Of a stretch of 64,000 nt of DNA, positions 1 through 12,023 are shown piece by piece; position 1 is the first letter of the stretch; each line of letters begins with the position of its first letter. Source of the stretch: Lutraria lutraria (lineage: Eukaryota > Mollusca > Bivalvia > Venerida > Mactridae); the NCBI GenBank assembly GCA_964023205.1, contig OZ026850.1, forward strand, positions 5,001,270 to 5,065,269. The letters are read 5' to 3'. A model generated the notes under the pieces. The model made no database searches. It was not told the origin of the DNA and was given only the letters and a program-made list of their open reading frames with translations. A program made the position numbers and the translations under genes.

Positions 1-403
1 TTTAGGTACTTTGATACGAAAACTGATTTTACACGGTGGTTAACCGGCTCGGACCTTTTTGGATCAAATGAGCGTCCCCAGACTATTTTTGATCGAGCAA
101 AGGACTTTTAATGAATATCAAGCTAAAAGTTTAGACAGGTGTGTTCAGAATATTTTGTATTTTATATGTTCTACTTATTTTATTTTAACTATTTATGTGC
201 GACGGAAGGGCACAAATGTATATTAACAAGAAACTAATGTTAAATCAACATCACTGGGAACAGAGTCCATGCAAAATGTAATCAAATTGCATTTTCCCTC
301 GCAAGATTGGGCGTTATTGTCGAGTGAAGGAATAATATGTCAATTACTGGCAAAAATCACAGATAAAACCGAGACTACAATTTTACAGTCTGCAATGACT
401 AAA
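1..403. other. Unassigned left edge
   Basis: No open frame, RNA gene or repeat recognisable here. It adjoins the broken reverse-transcriptase end of the DIRS-like remnant, whose recognisable frame is lost near position 440, so this stretch may be more of that element or flanking DNA. Confidence 0.4.
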
Positions 404-429
404 TTATATGAAAATAAAAATACAATCAC

Positions 430-895
430 AGATCTTTTGAATTAAAACAATATCAAAATTCTCGATAAAATGATATGCACTTGTGATATCAAATTTTTTC
501 ATAAAATCACCTAGCTTTAAATATGTCAATGCTACATTAATATCGTCGTATTTTACAGACTGCTTCCATTGATGTTTATATACTGCTCGTAAATCGAGAA
601 TCAAACCTTATTTTTAACCAGAACCGTGTACAGACACTGTTAACGGATTGACAACATAAGGAACATGTTCACATTTTGAAATAAGACCCATATCTAAGAG
701 ATCATTGAAAGCGTCCGATACAAAACATTTTTCTTGCACAGCTGCGCTGATTTGTTATTTCTTCATATTTGAGATTCTGGCTTATAAGTAAATATTGGTA
801 TTTCATAACCAGTATTAATAATATCTATTAAATCAGACGCGCAAATATCTAGCCAAAATTGTACTTTTTTCTTTAAACGACCTTTAACAATTATG
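430..895 (-). pseudogene. Reverse transcriptase fragment (DIRS-type)
   Basis: Minus-strand translation gives, across three frames, 'KGRLKKKVQFWLDI', 'CEHVPYVVNPLTV', 'LDLRAVYKHQWKQSVKYDD' and 'KFDITSAYHFI'. These are the N-terminal fingers and first catalytic-Asp region of a DIRS-type reverse transcriptase (the Asp in 'KFDITSAYH'). The frame is lost after 'YHFIENFDI', before the YLDD-like box. Stops and frameshifts show it is dead. The second DIRS-like copy in the window carries the same blocks in the same order. Confidence 0.6.
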
Positions 896-959
896 TTTTT
901 TTTTCTTCCTTGTTCGTATTAAAAATAATCATATGTAAAAATATTAGAGTCAACATACT

Positions 960-1687
960 CATCTTAAAGTCCACGCCTCTGAATTATTGCTTTTATCTGT
1001 AGGTTGTTGACTGTTACCCATTTTCGTGTAGGGACAATATTTCATAAAGTGTGACATCTCTCCACACGCAAAACATAATCAATTTCCGCTGAAGCCTCTG
1101 GATTCTAATCGTTGCCCATTTGTTCTTCGGAAACTTCGAAAATTTTACATGTTTGGAGTCTGAAAACGCCCAGGATATCATGGTGTCCGAGAAGCCCTGT
1201 TGCTATATGAATATAAAACAGATGCTGCATAAGGACAATTAAAAGCATAAGAATGTGCGAGATTTTAGCCTTTTTGTTTTGTTTGTTTGCTTTTCTTTCT
1301 CAGTTAGATGGCTCTATTTTCGGCCTTGAATATTTTACTTTCATCTTCCGATTCATTTCGTAATGACGGACAGTAATCAAGCCTCCTTCTGTACTATCAG
1401 CTATTCTTATAAGCTTATTTCGTTTCTTAATTTTATTATAAATGCCACTTACTAGCTCTTTTGTATGATCCACATTTCCGTGCTCGATAGCCCAACTAGC
1501 TTTGTCACACAACTCAGTAAATTCAGGCTATCAATCTCTTAACTTCCTTATTACTAACATTGAAGGCGTTCCCTTGAACTTCTTCCCGTAGCGAAATAAC
1601 TTCATTTCGTTGACTTTTTATTTCATCCAACAAAGGTTTCATTTGGAATTGTATGGCTTCGTTACAATTATCGTTCTCAGTAGACAT
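960..1687 (-). pseudogene. gag-like ORF of DIRS-type element, frameshifted
   Basis: An ATG at 1685..1687 (minus) opens a frame beginning MSTENDN that stays open for about 60 codons and then hits stops near 1530. The continuation is in another frame at 1512..1300 (CDKASWAIEHGN ... KKRNKLIRIADSTEGG), so at least one indel separates the halves. Further on, a third frame gives a zinc knuckle, C-FA-C-GEMS-H-FMKY-C, spacing C-x2-C-x4-H-x4-C, at 1075..1034. A nucleic-acid-binding structural protein is the family expectation. Not functional as it stands. Confidence 0.6.
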
Positions 1688-1873
1688 TTTAAATATCAAT
1701 TAAATACGTGTGTACTGGTCGCTGTCTCAACGCTGAATGATTTTTCGATAATAATTCGCTCGTAAAACACGTGCGTTTTCCCGCCCTAACCAAACCGTAT
1801 ATGAAACTACGCCATAATGAGGGAAAATAATTTTCTCCTAATTTTAATTACCTAATTTTACATGTAATTTATC

Positions 1874-2221
1874 AAGGCTGGATCGATTGGACTCTCGATA
1901 GAAGAGAATACGCCAGCTAGAAGAGTTTAGAAGAGAAACCCAATCGAACGAATTCGAAGCTGAAATGTCTGCGTCTGAATATTAGGTATTACTAAAACTA
2001 ACCGTCAAACCAATATTCTTTTGATCGTGTGGATAAACTAATGCGCACTCTGACATTGTAAACAATGCTGTTTGGTCATGTGACTAATATCTCTTCCACC
2101 TCTTCATACCATCGAGCGGAATAGATAGAAGATCTTCTAAAAAAAAGACGACTAATCGAACAGTTCGGAAGACCTCTGCCTCTTCCGGCAGCTCTTCCGT
2201 TTGACCAATCGAACCGGCCTT
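1874..2221. repeat. Short element with imperfect terminal inverted repeats
   Basis: The left end reads AAGGCTGGATCGATTGG and the right end, reverse-complemented, AAGGCCGGTTCGATTGG, two differences over 17 positions. Inside, GAAGAG-type motifs recur on both strands. No coding capacity. Looks like a small non-autonomous DNA transposon; no target duplication could be fixed. Confidence 0.4.
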
Positions 2222-2433
2222 CAGTTTCGCTATAGACTTATACACGCTTAGGTTTCACGACTGTTTTTCTTTTTGGAAAAATTGATCATTTTTCGAGTGA
2301 AAAATCTTAAATAGCGAGTTTAAAATCGCTTTTAAGGTAGTAAAAGTATACATTTTCAGTTAGCGTTTTGAGTTGCCCACGCGTTTGACTATATATGAGT
2401 TAAATATTTTATATTGCGTTGCAATAACATGCA

Positions 2434-2551
2434 GGTTTATAACATGCGTTGGAAAATTCGAATTGTCGAAGTTCTTTCCCTTCTCTCTCTCTCTCTATAT
2501 ATATGGGTTACATGGAAAAAAAATTCTTCATGACGAAACCGTTTGATTCGC
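2434..2551 (+). repeat. Dispersed repeat, copy 1 (second at 17117..17240)
   Basis: About 110 bases around TTATAACATGCGTTGG and TTCGAATTGTCGAAGTTC are shared, in the same orientation, with 17117..17240. A (CT)n/(AT)n tract (2480..2504) replaces an AT-rich stretch in the other copy. No coding potential; the family is unknown to me. Confidence 0.55.
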
Positions 2552-4101
2552 TAGCTTACACATAGAAAATTTTATGTATTTTCGTTTCGGTTGCTCTCAC
2601 GTTAATATCAAAAATTGTGTAGTGACAGGCCGTAATTTTTACTTAGAAGCTTAATGGGGCGGTACGTATGTGTTTAAATGATTGGAAAGAAAACTTGCAT
2701 TAAAACGTGAACAAATCTCTAGATGGTTGAGTGTAAAAAGGATTGCTTAATTCTAGGATGAAATGTATGTTACAGTTTTTTTAGTATCTAATACAAGTTA
2801 TTTTTTGTGTCAGGTTTTAGTTTTGTAAAACGAGGCTTTCAGTCTAAGGGACATATCTTAGGGATAAATCTTGGGAACACATCCTAATATTTAATGTCTT
2901 CTTCAGACTCCTAGGTTGTTAGGATCTGGGCCCTTCTAGAACGACTTTCTTCGGAATAACAGTAACACCTCAATGTTTCATTAAATAAACTCAAATGTAC
3001 ATTATTATCATGTTAAACCAAAAGTTCACATGTTGTTAAAAGATTGTTTCAACATTTTAAACTTCCCCTATCCGCTAGTTTTAACCATGCTAAATATTAG
3101 ATATGAATTACTTTTGAAGTACAGCCGTTCATTCCGGCATCTGTTAAACTATCCATTCTATTATCTCATATTTCAAGTTTTCCAAGTAAAATTTTGAAGA
3201 CATTTTTTTATAGAACATAGATACATGTATGTCACTATCAGAATGTAGTTTACCTCCAGTCTCATCTTAAGAAAAAAATTGACTATTAACATGTTATACA
3301 TTGTACAATTATTTTGGTAATTCTTCTTTTATAACCACTGAATCAGTTATCTGTAAAGGTTGATCATTTTCAAATGCTATGAAAAGTAACTTTAAAACCC
3401 CATTGATGCTTAAAATTTCAACTCAACTCGGAACAATTTCTGACGGTACTCATATAATTCTGACAAAATGAGCCATCTGGCTTAGATCGAAGGACTGTTT
3501 TGTTTTGCTGTATCACGGAACATTATATATCGTCCTTCCGGTTGCTAAGTCAATAGAGCGCCCAATTACAGGGCGTTGCGCATTATTTTCAATTCATGTT
3601 CGCTTCACGGCCATGTCCTATTTTGCTGAGTGTTTTGTATAATATCATGCATGCGGAACATATATATATATATATATATATATAACTATTTCCCTATGAA
3701 AATATAACTCTTGTCAGTATTTTATTCTTTACCCGTGTGATAATAGTTGTTTCCCTTTCCGCCAAAAAAACACCAATAAGATGTTCCAATGGACGGATAA
3801 TTTAGCGTGAAACCGCTATAATAAAATGTATACTGGTCGTTGTGCGTGCGGTCTGAGTTTTAAGGAATTGAGACTATATTTTTTCTGGATGAATGATTAT
3901 GGTATTCAACACAATAATAAAAAGAAAAAAAAACTTGTTTTTAAAATATTTATCATGACACATGTTAAAGCTCCATGAGCTTTTTGCAATAGAAACTGTA
4001 TGCAAAAAACAAACAATTGCTGATATGATCCCAAGATAATTATTACCGACGAAACAAGTACTTTTTTTCTAAAAAACACTCATTTCGCTGTGAATTTTGC
4101 T
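2552..4101. other. No gene seen; AT-rich with an (AT)n tract
   Basis: Nothing coding is supported here. A (TA)12 microsatellite lies at 3661..3684. The rest is AT-rich single-copy-looking sequence with stops in all frames. Confidence 0.5.
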
Positions 4102-5993
4102 CATAACCAACTTTCGCGGACATGCTGATTGGAAAATCGATAAAAAAATTACATTAAACAAAGAAGGGGATTTTCACTATAATCGTCATAACCTTTATTC
4201 TATTCAAAATACGAAATTTGTACTCATCACAAAAGTTTAATTAATCTTTCATCTTTCTAATGGTGTATATTTTATTATTTTAAATTAATGCTTTCTTCGA
4301 CCCTTTTGCGTTTGAAAAAAACACCTATCGATTCCTTCTATATTTAATGTAAAAGGCGTAAAATTGGTAGATTTTTCAATGAAAATTTTATGTTTTCAGC
4401 ATCATAACTCTTTTGGGGGAAATGTGATCAAATTTGTATCCATTGCATTCGTTTTGAAAATTTAATTTCTTTCACCATGTAAAATATGAAAACAATCAAA
4501 TATCTTCTTCGACCCTTTTGATGATTATTAAAACTACCCCTTACATTTTTTTAAGTTCAATTCGTCAATCGTTCGGCAAATCTCGGATTTTTCTTACGTA
4601 CGTTTAGGGAAACAACGTGCATTTGGCGATGATCATATCTGCTGATTAGGTATCCATGTATATACAGTCACAGTATGATGCATTATACAGGGTAATAAAA
4701 ATTGGACGCGTTGAATCAAGTTTTAGGATAATTGAGGTTGAAGACTAAAACATATTACAGCATGGATGAAAATATTACAATATGTGAAATATTTTACTTT
4801 ACTTCCGTATAAAAGCAAATCGATATTTATAACCAAGTTTGTTGATATTGTAAAAAATAACATAAATAAAAAAATGGTTTTCACTATTGTTAAAGCCGCA
4901 TTAGCTTTTTGGATGTTAAAATGGTATTATTTTACCTAGACAGATGTGAAACTGACTTTTACTTGCAATAAAAACGTTCCAATTTTTTTATCACAAAGTA
5001 CATATAGAAATACAGCACAGTATTTTTTAATCATGTTGCAAATAATAAGAAAAGGCATCTAAACAACTATTTTATGAGATATGCCTAATGGAAGGCATTA
5101 TATAAATATTGTTACAGATCAAGTAACATATATTTCTTATATTTTACGATTGTTCTAATGTTTTCATCTATTGTTCTAATGGGCCTTAAATAGACGAAGA
5201 TATTTCATTAAATTAAAATGAAATTTATTATTAATTCATTTTTGATAATATAATTATATGCTAAATATATCATTTTGGCATACGTTCACATGTCACTTAT
5301 AAAAACATGTCATAAAATGATATAGATTACCTACTTTGTATATTTATTTTTTTCAATGATGTGTAAACAAAGGACGGATAATAAAATCATATTTTTGAGA
5401 TACCTTTATATGGTTGCTAACTTTACCTGATTATTGATTTTTTACACGCATCTCACATTGACTCACAAACAATTGGGCACGTCGAGTTATATTTGTTAGA
5501 TATCATTTCAATCAAGACGGATGGAAATTGCCATAAACTTGCAGAAATTGATTGTACTGTTTATACACCAGGGCCCGTATTCACAAACCAACTAAGATGA
5601 AAAATTATCTAAGAATCCCGAAATTCTCTTAGTTTTCGCCAAGTTTTGCTAACTTTGTAATATTTTTCTTAACTTTCGTCTTAGAGTGAAAAAAATCTAA
5701 GATCGACGATTTTTATCTTAAAAGTTTAGTCAAGGTACGAGGGTGTCTTAACTTTAAGAAATTTTCTTAGATAAAAACAAAACGAAAATGGATGCTTCGT
5801 CGAACTCATTATATTTCTATATCTATGAAGATTCCGGATTCTAATCGATTAATTTCTTGGATTATGAACTTTTAAACACTTTTCTGTCGTTAAACAATTT
5901 ATGGTGACATTAGTAAAGACAGATACTAGTGATTAATGTGATTTTGGTGTGATAAACATTTAGACAGATAAACATTGCTTTACATGAACACTT

Positions 5994-6629
5994 TTGGGTG
6001 ACTTCGATGGCAAATCTATCAATGAAATCCAGAAAACAAACAGTGATCTCAAAAAGTCGATAAATGATGTAAATCTAATCAACAAAAGAAATTCAAATAC
6101 ACTAGATGAGCTTAGCCGTCAAAGTGAAGCTTGTATGAATGATGTTTTGGATTTACAGTCAAGATCTATGAGAGACAATTTGCTGTTTTTTTAATTTCGA
6201 TGAATGTAAAACCGCAGAAGAGAGAAAAACTGAAAATTGTGGGGAAAAGATATTAGATCTATGCGAAAATCAGCTAAATATGCCCGATGCCAAAATAAAG
6301 ATAAAGATAGATAGAGCCCATAGACTTGGAAAATTCAACAGAAACAAAATACGCCTCTGGTCGCTAAATTTAATTTCTACGGCGATGAACAAAACATTAA
6401 AACTAAAGCAAGAGAACTGCTTGCCGGAACTAATTACCGAGTAGCGGATCAATATCCGAAACTGATACAAGATCGTCGCAAATTACTGATGCCATATTTC
6501 ATTGACGCAAAGAAAAATAAGAAACACGCTGTTCTGTCATACGGCAAGCTATTCATGGATAACGATGTTTACACGGCGGATCACTTGCCACCCGGCCCTG
6601 TCCCTACGTTATCACCACGAAATCAATGA
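5994..6629 (+). pseudogene. LINE 1 ORF1-like protein, frameshifted
   Basis: The first frame has a heptad-like, coiled-coil-prone stretch (INEIQKTNSDLKKSINDVN) followed by 'DLQSRSMRDNLLFF', a typical lead-in to the RRM-like domain of L1-type ORF1 proteins. One extra T in the run at 6185..6191 breaks the frame; it continues in another frame with 'RAHRLGKFNRN', breaks again near 6353, and goes on through 'VAKFNFYGDEQNI' and 'DRRKLLMPYF' to TGA at 6627..6629. These proteins bind the element RNA as a chaperone. At least two indels inactivate it. The true start was not identified. Confidence 0.6.
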
Positions 6630-6691
6630 GCATCAAAGAAAACAACTAATCAACATAACTTTACTAATCACTAGGAGTGCAACACAGAGAA

Positions 6692-8177
6692 GCAGCTTAA
6701 ATTTATATCATGGAACGTTCAAGGTTTAAACAAAAAGCTTGTTGATAGTGATTTCCTTAATTTTGTGAAGGACTATGATATATTCTTCTTTTTACAGAAA
6801 CTTGGTATTCTAGAGCATCAAATATTGAAATAAAAAAATTTGATTGTTTTTCTGCGCATAGACCGAAATGTAATAAGGAGGCTAAACGTCATAGTGGTGG
6901 AGTAGCAGTATACTACAATAGTAAATATTCGGGCTCGATCGAATTGATGAATTTAAACGACAAGGGTGTAGTATGGTAAAACTTTTGTTGCTGCTATATA
7001 CCTCCAGAGGATTCAAATGTGTACAAATTGAATACTTCACCTTCATTTGATTTCGACTTCTTCGCATTACTGTTGAATGATTTTGATAAATATAATGATT
7101 TGGGAGATGTGTTTGTAACAGGTGACTTCAATTCACGAGTGGGTCTACGGTCAGATCAATTTGACAACTTAAATCTTGATCGATTTCTCGATTTACCAAA
7201 TGTTGATATTAATCCGATTAACATTCCAGATAGAACATCATATGATAAAAAGACAAATAGTTTTGGCAATAACCTGTTGTCACTATGTAAACAAACAGGA
7301 TTATGCATAGCTAACGGTCGCATAGAGCCAGGTTCCTTTACATGTTATAATGTCAATGGTCGTTCTTTTGCAGCTAGTGTTGTAGATTATGTATTAACTC
7401 CATATAATATGTTTTCGTTATTCGATAGAATGGACGTCTTAGAACTGACTGAGTTTTCTGATCATTGTCCTATTGATTTTGTTCTGTCTTTTGAAAATAT
7501 GAACTGTAACCATACACCTGAAACTGTATTTTTTGATAAAATTGTTTGGGACAAAAATGATCCCTCTCAATTGTTAGATTTTTTAAATTCAAATACTTGT
7601 ATGGCTAATTTTGATGATATAACCAATGGCTTACTATTGGGAAATTATGACATTGATACAAGTATCAATGAATTTTCTAAATATATTTTCGATATATCTT
7701 TTAAGTTTCACGGTAAAACCTGTAACACAAAAAATGTAAATAATTTTAAAATAAAGAAATCTTTATGGTTTAATAATGAGTGCAAATCTGCTAAATCGGA
7801 TTTGCTTAAGTATAAGCGAAAATACCGCAATAATGTGTCGGACGAGAATCGCTCACTTTTTCCGAATTCTAGAAAACATTACTGCAATATAAAACGCAAA
7901 AGTAAAGGGGCCTATTTCTCAAAAGAAAAATGTACTCTCTCTAGACTCAGTAAAACGAACTCACGTCAATTTTGGCAACATATTAATAAGTACAGAAAAA
8001 AATCGAATCATAATAATATTAACATAAGTCTAAATGATTTTGTAGATCATTTTAGTAAACTCTCTAACACGCCAAATGATAGTGATTTTAATACTGATCG
8101 TCCACACAATTACAAATTGATCAACTTGATGCACCTTTTACTGATGATGAAATTAGCAAAACTATAGCTACTATGAG
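6692..8177 (+). pseudogene. LINE 1 ORF2, 5' part: endonuclease and start of RT
   Basis: The frame starts with 'KFISWNVQGLNKK', the first endonuclease motif, and continues through 'HSGGVAVYYN' in other frames. The longest open piece (about 7019..8167) has 'VFVTGDFNSRVG' and 'EFSDHCPIDFVL', the GDFN and SDH active-site motifs of apurinic/apyrimidinic-type endonucleases that nick the target DNA. A frameshift near 8118 moves the reading to a frame giving 'APFTDDEISKTI', the lead-in to the reverse transcriptase, which the hAT then interrupts. Several stops lie between 6790 and 7020. The ATG-less start at 7019 is not a real start. Confidence 0.75.
8170..8177 (+). repeat. hAT target-site duplication, left
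   Basis: ACTATGAG, identical to 12016..12023 on the other side of the element. Confidence 0.9.
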
Positions 8178-8820
8178 TAGGGCTGTGGCGAGTATCCGAG
8201 TACTCGGATAATCGCGATTCCAAATAAGAAATCGAGTACGAATAATCGTCGTTACCTGATTCGTGGATCGCGATCTTGTTTGTTTACATATACAAGTTGT
8301 GCATTGTGCTCTAAAGTCAAAGATAAACAATGAATTTTGCGATGTTAACTTACAAAACGGCTGGAGCAGACACTGAGACATGAAGTACCGGTAAACAAAT
8401 ATCATATTGTAGAGCTAGCACGCTTTTAGTTTCGAAAGCGGAGTCACTATTTTTGTATTTGATGTGTGTACTATGCGACAAATATGACACGAAATAATGT
8501 CGAATTTGTTATTTACAGACAATAACACAATGAATGTCAGTTTCATTTATAATGATCGAAACATGAAATGTAGGGCCGGGCGGTACGGTGGCCGAGGAAA
8601 ATCACGGGATCCGGGACAGGGGATAGTATTTATACATATATATGGAAATGGTCGATTGAGTCTTTTACGGGCAATAACAAAACTGTCACCTATTGCTACG
8701 GCAGATGGTCTTATCCAAGGACCCAGGGTCCCGTCTTTTCTAAAGGCGATACCGGGATATACACAAATACTAACGTCAGTGTGACGTCACACATTCTGTC
8801 TGTAGGCATTTAATATCAAC

Positions 8821-11278
8821 ATGGAGCAACCGCGCTATAGAAATCCTCCAGCCAAATTTACATCCAAAGTGTGGAAATATTTCGGTATTTCCATTGAAAA
8901 TGAAAAGAAAGCGATTTGCAAAACATGCAATGGCGAGATAACCTATACTGGAGGTACCACGAACTTGTCCAACCACATGAAAAGACACCATGGAATTGAT
9001 CCTATGACTAAAGGTAGGTCTAGATTTTCCTTTATGTCCATTTAATTATTTACGACAAAAGTAGTATATAAGATTTATAACCCTATTAGCATACTGAGGG
9101 TCGTTGGGTCGGCTCATCCTCGAAAACAGCGAATAGATATAATCTATAAATGGCGAAATACTTGTCAAATCCGAAAATTGGCAATATCCGAAATTGTGTT
9201 ACTTACAATACAACCACCTGGTTACAGGTATTTTCCGAAAATGACACTTAGTAAGTAAGTAAGCTCCAACTATTTGTTCAGACGGAAAAATTATTACAGA
9301 ATTAAGAACAAACGAAACAAGTCTCAGTTTATGTCCAATGACAACTGATTAATAATTCATTATGCATTACTTTGTCATCTCACTAGTATACACTCGCTCA
9401 GGTTTTCCAAATGAATCTGGATCCCACTAATTACTTGGTAAGTACAAAGTCCTTGTTGTCTTTGTCTGTGCTTAACTAATCTGTTATTAAAGATTCCTTT
9501 TATTTATTACAGGGGCTGCATTATTACAAGCACCAACAACAGGGTCAAATACCATCACGTCTGCAAGTCCAGTTCCGAATAGCAATCCGTTCCTTATGGC
9601 ACAAAGGATGAAGCTATCTCAGTCCAAGGTCCACAGGATAACTGTAGGTATTGCCCGCTATCTGATAGATGATATGCGTCCATTCAGCACTGCCCAAAGT
9701 CCTGCATTCAGAAGCATGATACACGAGTGTGAACCTCGCTACAACTTTCCCTGTAGACAAACCTTCACTGAAAATGTTGTTCCTATGATGTATGCTACTG
9801 TGTCGGCTCGTGTGAAAGGTGAATTGTTGAGTGCCGACGCTATTGCCTGGACCACAGACTCATGGACTAGTCGAGCCACCCAGTCATATGTGACCATAAC
9901 TGCCCACTTCATTAACTCTGACATGGAATTATGTTCACGAGTTCTTCAGACAAGACAGCTGCCCGAATCTCATACCGGGGAACATGTTGGTAATGTACTT
10001 CGACAGGCACAGCTAGAGTGGGGCTGTCAAGTGAGTGCTCTGACTACAGACAATGCCGCAAATATGAAAATTGCGGCACAGACAGCTGGAATACCTATCC
10101 ACATAGGTTGCTTTGCACACACCTTGAACTTAGCTTCTGGCAGAGCACTTGACATTAAAGAAGTTCATCATATTTTGGCTAAGATGAGGTCAGTTGTTTC
10201 TTTTATGCATCGCAGCACTACTGCCTCTGCTTTGCTCAACGGGAAGCAGAAAATGCTGCAACTACCAGAAAACAAGCTAATTATTGATGTCAAAACCAGA
10301 TGGAATTCGAGCTATCTAATGGTTGAAAGATTTTTACAACAGCAACTTGCCATTCTAGCCACATTCTCAGATGGAAGTATCAAGAAACAGCATGAAGCCA
10401 AAGCACTACAGGCTAGTAGTGTTCTTGGGCAAGATGAAATTCGACGCTGTGAGGATTTTTTGAGGTTGATGGAACCAATGTATCAAGCTACCCTGGCCCT
10501 GTCTGCTGAACAGCACCCTACAGTAGGCCTCATGTATCCTTTGCTTCAGAAACTGAAGCAGTTGTATACTGCAATGGAGGATGATAGTACCTTTCAACAG
10601 AAAATCAAGAGGGCTATTCTTCATGACTTGGAGAAAAGGTACCTTAGTGAAGTACTTATAGAGTACTTGGAAGAAGCGACAGCTCTTGACCCTAGAGTAA
10701 AAGACAAAGCACCTCCATCTGCTTGGGAAAGACTGTACAATAAACTTGTGCTTATGCCTTTACAGCAGCCAGTAAATGTTAAGCGAGAACCAAAAGAAAC
10801 ATCAGTACCTGCGCTGCCGGAGCTACCAGCCCTCCCAAGTCAACCTGACATGTTGGAGCCTAAGACTGAGGCTCAAGACCCCCCACCGCCTGCAAAGAAA
10901 ATGAAGTCTGGTCTTAGTTTTCTTATGGATGATGATGAAATTGAAATTCTCAATGTTGAGCCTCCTCTCTCTAAACAAGAACATATTCGCAAGGAAATTG
11001 CAGCGTATAGAAGCGAGTCAAAAGTGCCATCCCATATGAATCCTTTGCAGTTCTGGAAGGGGAAGGCTAGCCAGTTTCCCTGTTTATCAAGATTAATGAG
11101 GAATTATTTGTGCGTACAAGCAAGTTCGGTTGCTTCTGAACGTATTTTCTCTACAGCTGGGGACATTGTCACTGCGACTAGATCATGCCTTGATCCTCAG
11201 CATGTTGATCAGTTGATCTTTTTAAAGAAAAATCTTGATGAAACAAAGGTCATTGCTTCAATTCTTCATAACATGTAA
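8821..11278 (+). CDS. hAT transposase (BED finger type), two exons
   Basis: Exon 1 is 8821..9013 (ATG start; donor AAG|GTAGGT) and exon 2 is 9513..11278 (acceptor TTTATTACAG). Joined they keep phase and give 652 residues without a stop, a normal length for an Ac/ZBED-like transposase. Residues 12-57 form a BED zinc finger (Cys33, Cys36, His52, His56/57). The RNase-H-like core shows Asp180 in 'TTDSWTS', Asp244 in 'LTTDNAANM', and Cys264/His267 in 'GCFAHTLNL'. The C-terminal hATC dimerisation region has 'SSVASERIFSTAGD' with Glu607, completing the DDE triad. It would cut and paste the element by binding its ends. The intron is inferred from frame and consensus sites; an ATG at 9596 could start a finger-less form. 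Confidence 0.9.
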
Positions 11279-11491
11279 TTTGCAGTAATTATGTAACTAT
11301 AGAGACAGAATGTCATGATAGCAGATAGCTGTTAACATTCCCTCATTGTAAGGCCTTTTCTACATTTTTGTATTTATGATTTATCCAACATAATAGTCTG
11401 TTCTCGATGGTGTCAAAATGCTTCATTGTGACTATGATTGTCACACACTGAGACACAGTGTATTAAACTGTCATTGAATATCCTGTATTTC

Positions 11492-11497
11492 AATAAA
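11492..11497 (+). promoter_or_regulatory. Polyadenylation signal of the hAT transposase
   Basis: AATAAA about 215 bases after the stop codon, inside the element, followed by GT-rich sequence. Position and context fit a 3' end for the transposase mRNA. Confidence 0.55.
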
Positions 11498-12015
11498 AGT
11501 GTTCTGTATATATCTGTCCTTATTACATATCGTAAGCAAACATAGCAGACTATGAGAGACAAATTCTTTGAATCCTTTACTTATACTACAAGGAGTTAGG
11601 CATTTATCAGTGCTTCATGAACAGACTGAATACAAATATCTAGTGTTTTTCTTTGTTTTTAAAGAATACTTGACAATGTATATAAGTATTATGTTGTCTC
11701 AACAGGTTCTAATATGTTTGCCTAGCGGTCAAACTGGATATTTAGGGAATGAGTTACAGGCTTGAACCATAAATTTTTGCTGGTAAATCCATAAATTGAA
11801 AGGGGGTACATATAATTTTAAGCCATGGAACTAGTTTATTTTAATTTGGTACACAATTCCGAAAAGAAAATTGATTTAATTGTCTTCAGTACTACCATGT
11901 TTAAGTCTTGGACGGGTTTCTTGATAACAAAAGATTCGTGATTCGATTTGCGGATCGTAAGTGCTGAATCGTGGTTCGGATCGGATCGCCACTTGCCCAA
12001 CGATCCACAGCCCTA

Positions 12016-12023
12016 ACTATGAG
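12016..12023 (+). repeat. hAT target-site duplication, right
   Basis: ACTATGAG, identical to 8170..8177; here it also belongs to the LINE ORF2 coding sequence. Confidence 0.9.

Larger units (their letters stand above)
430..1687 (-). mobile_element. DIRS-like retroelement remnant, minus strand
   Basis: Reading the minus strand from 1687 there is a gag-like frame, a CCHC zinc knuckle (1034..1075) and the start of a reverse transcriptase ending near 430. The order and wording match a second copy at 29630..32425: gag phrase 'KLIRIAD' here against 'KLIK*AD' there, RT phrase 'VNPLTV' in both, then 'LDLRAVYKHQWKQSVKYDD' and 'FDITSAYHFI' here. This style of RT is typical of DIRS-type elements of marine invertebrates, which use a tyrosine recombinase; no recombinase was seen. 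Several frameshifts and stops make the copy dead. Confidence 0.65.
8178..12015 (+). mobile_element. Complete hAT DNA transposon (3,838 bp)
   Basis: The ends are perfect 11-bp inverted repeats, TAGGGCTGTGG (8178..8188) and CCACAGCCCTA (12005..12015), flanked by a perfect 8-bp target duplication ACTATGAG at 8170..8177 and 12016..12023. Eight-base duplications and ends of this kind are diagnostic of the hAT superfamily. Subterminal DNA at both ends is rich in ATCG/GATC-type motifs that could be transposase binding sites. Excision would rejoin the LINE ORF2 reading frame, which shows that the hAT arrived after the LINE. Inside is an apparently uninterrupted transposase gene. Confidence 0.93.

Noticed and set aside
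8497..8784. 95-codon plus-strand open frame in the hAT 5' region
   Set aside because: No family resemblance; the BED-finger exon with an ATG starts just after it, and the stretch looks like 5' untranslated hAT DNA.
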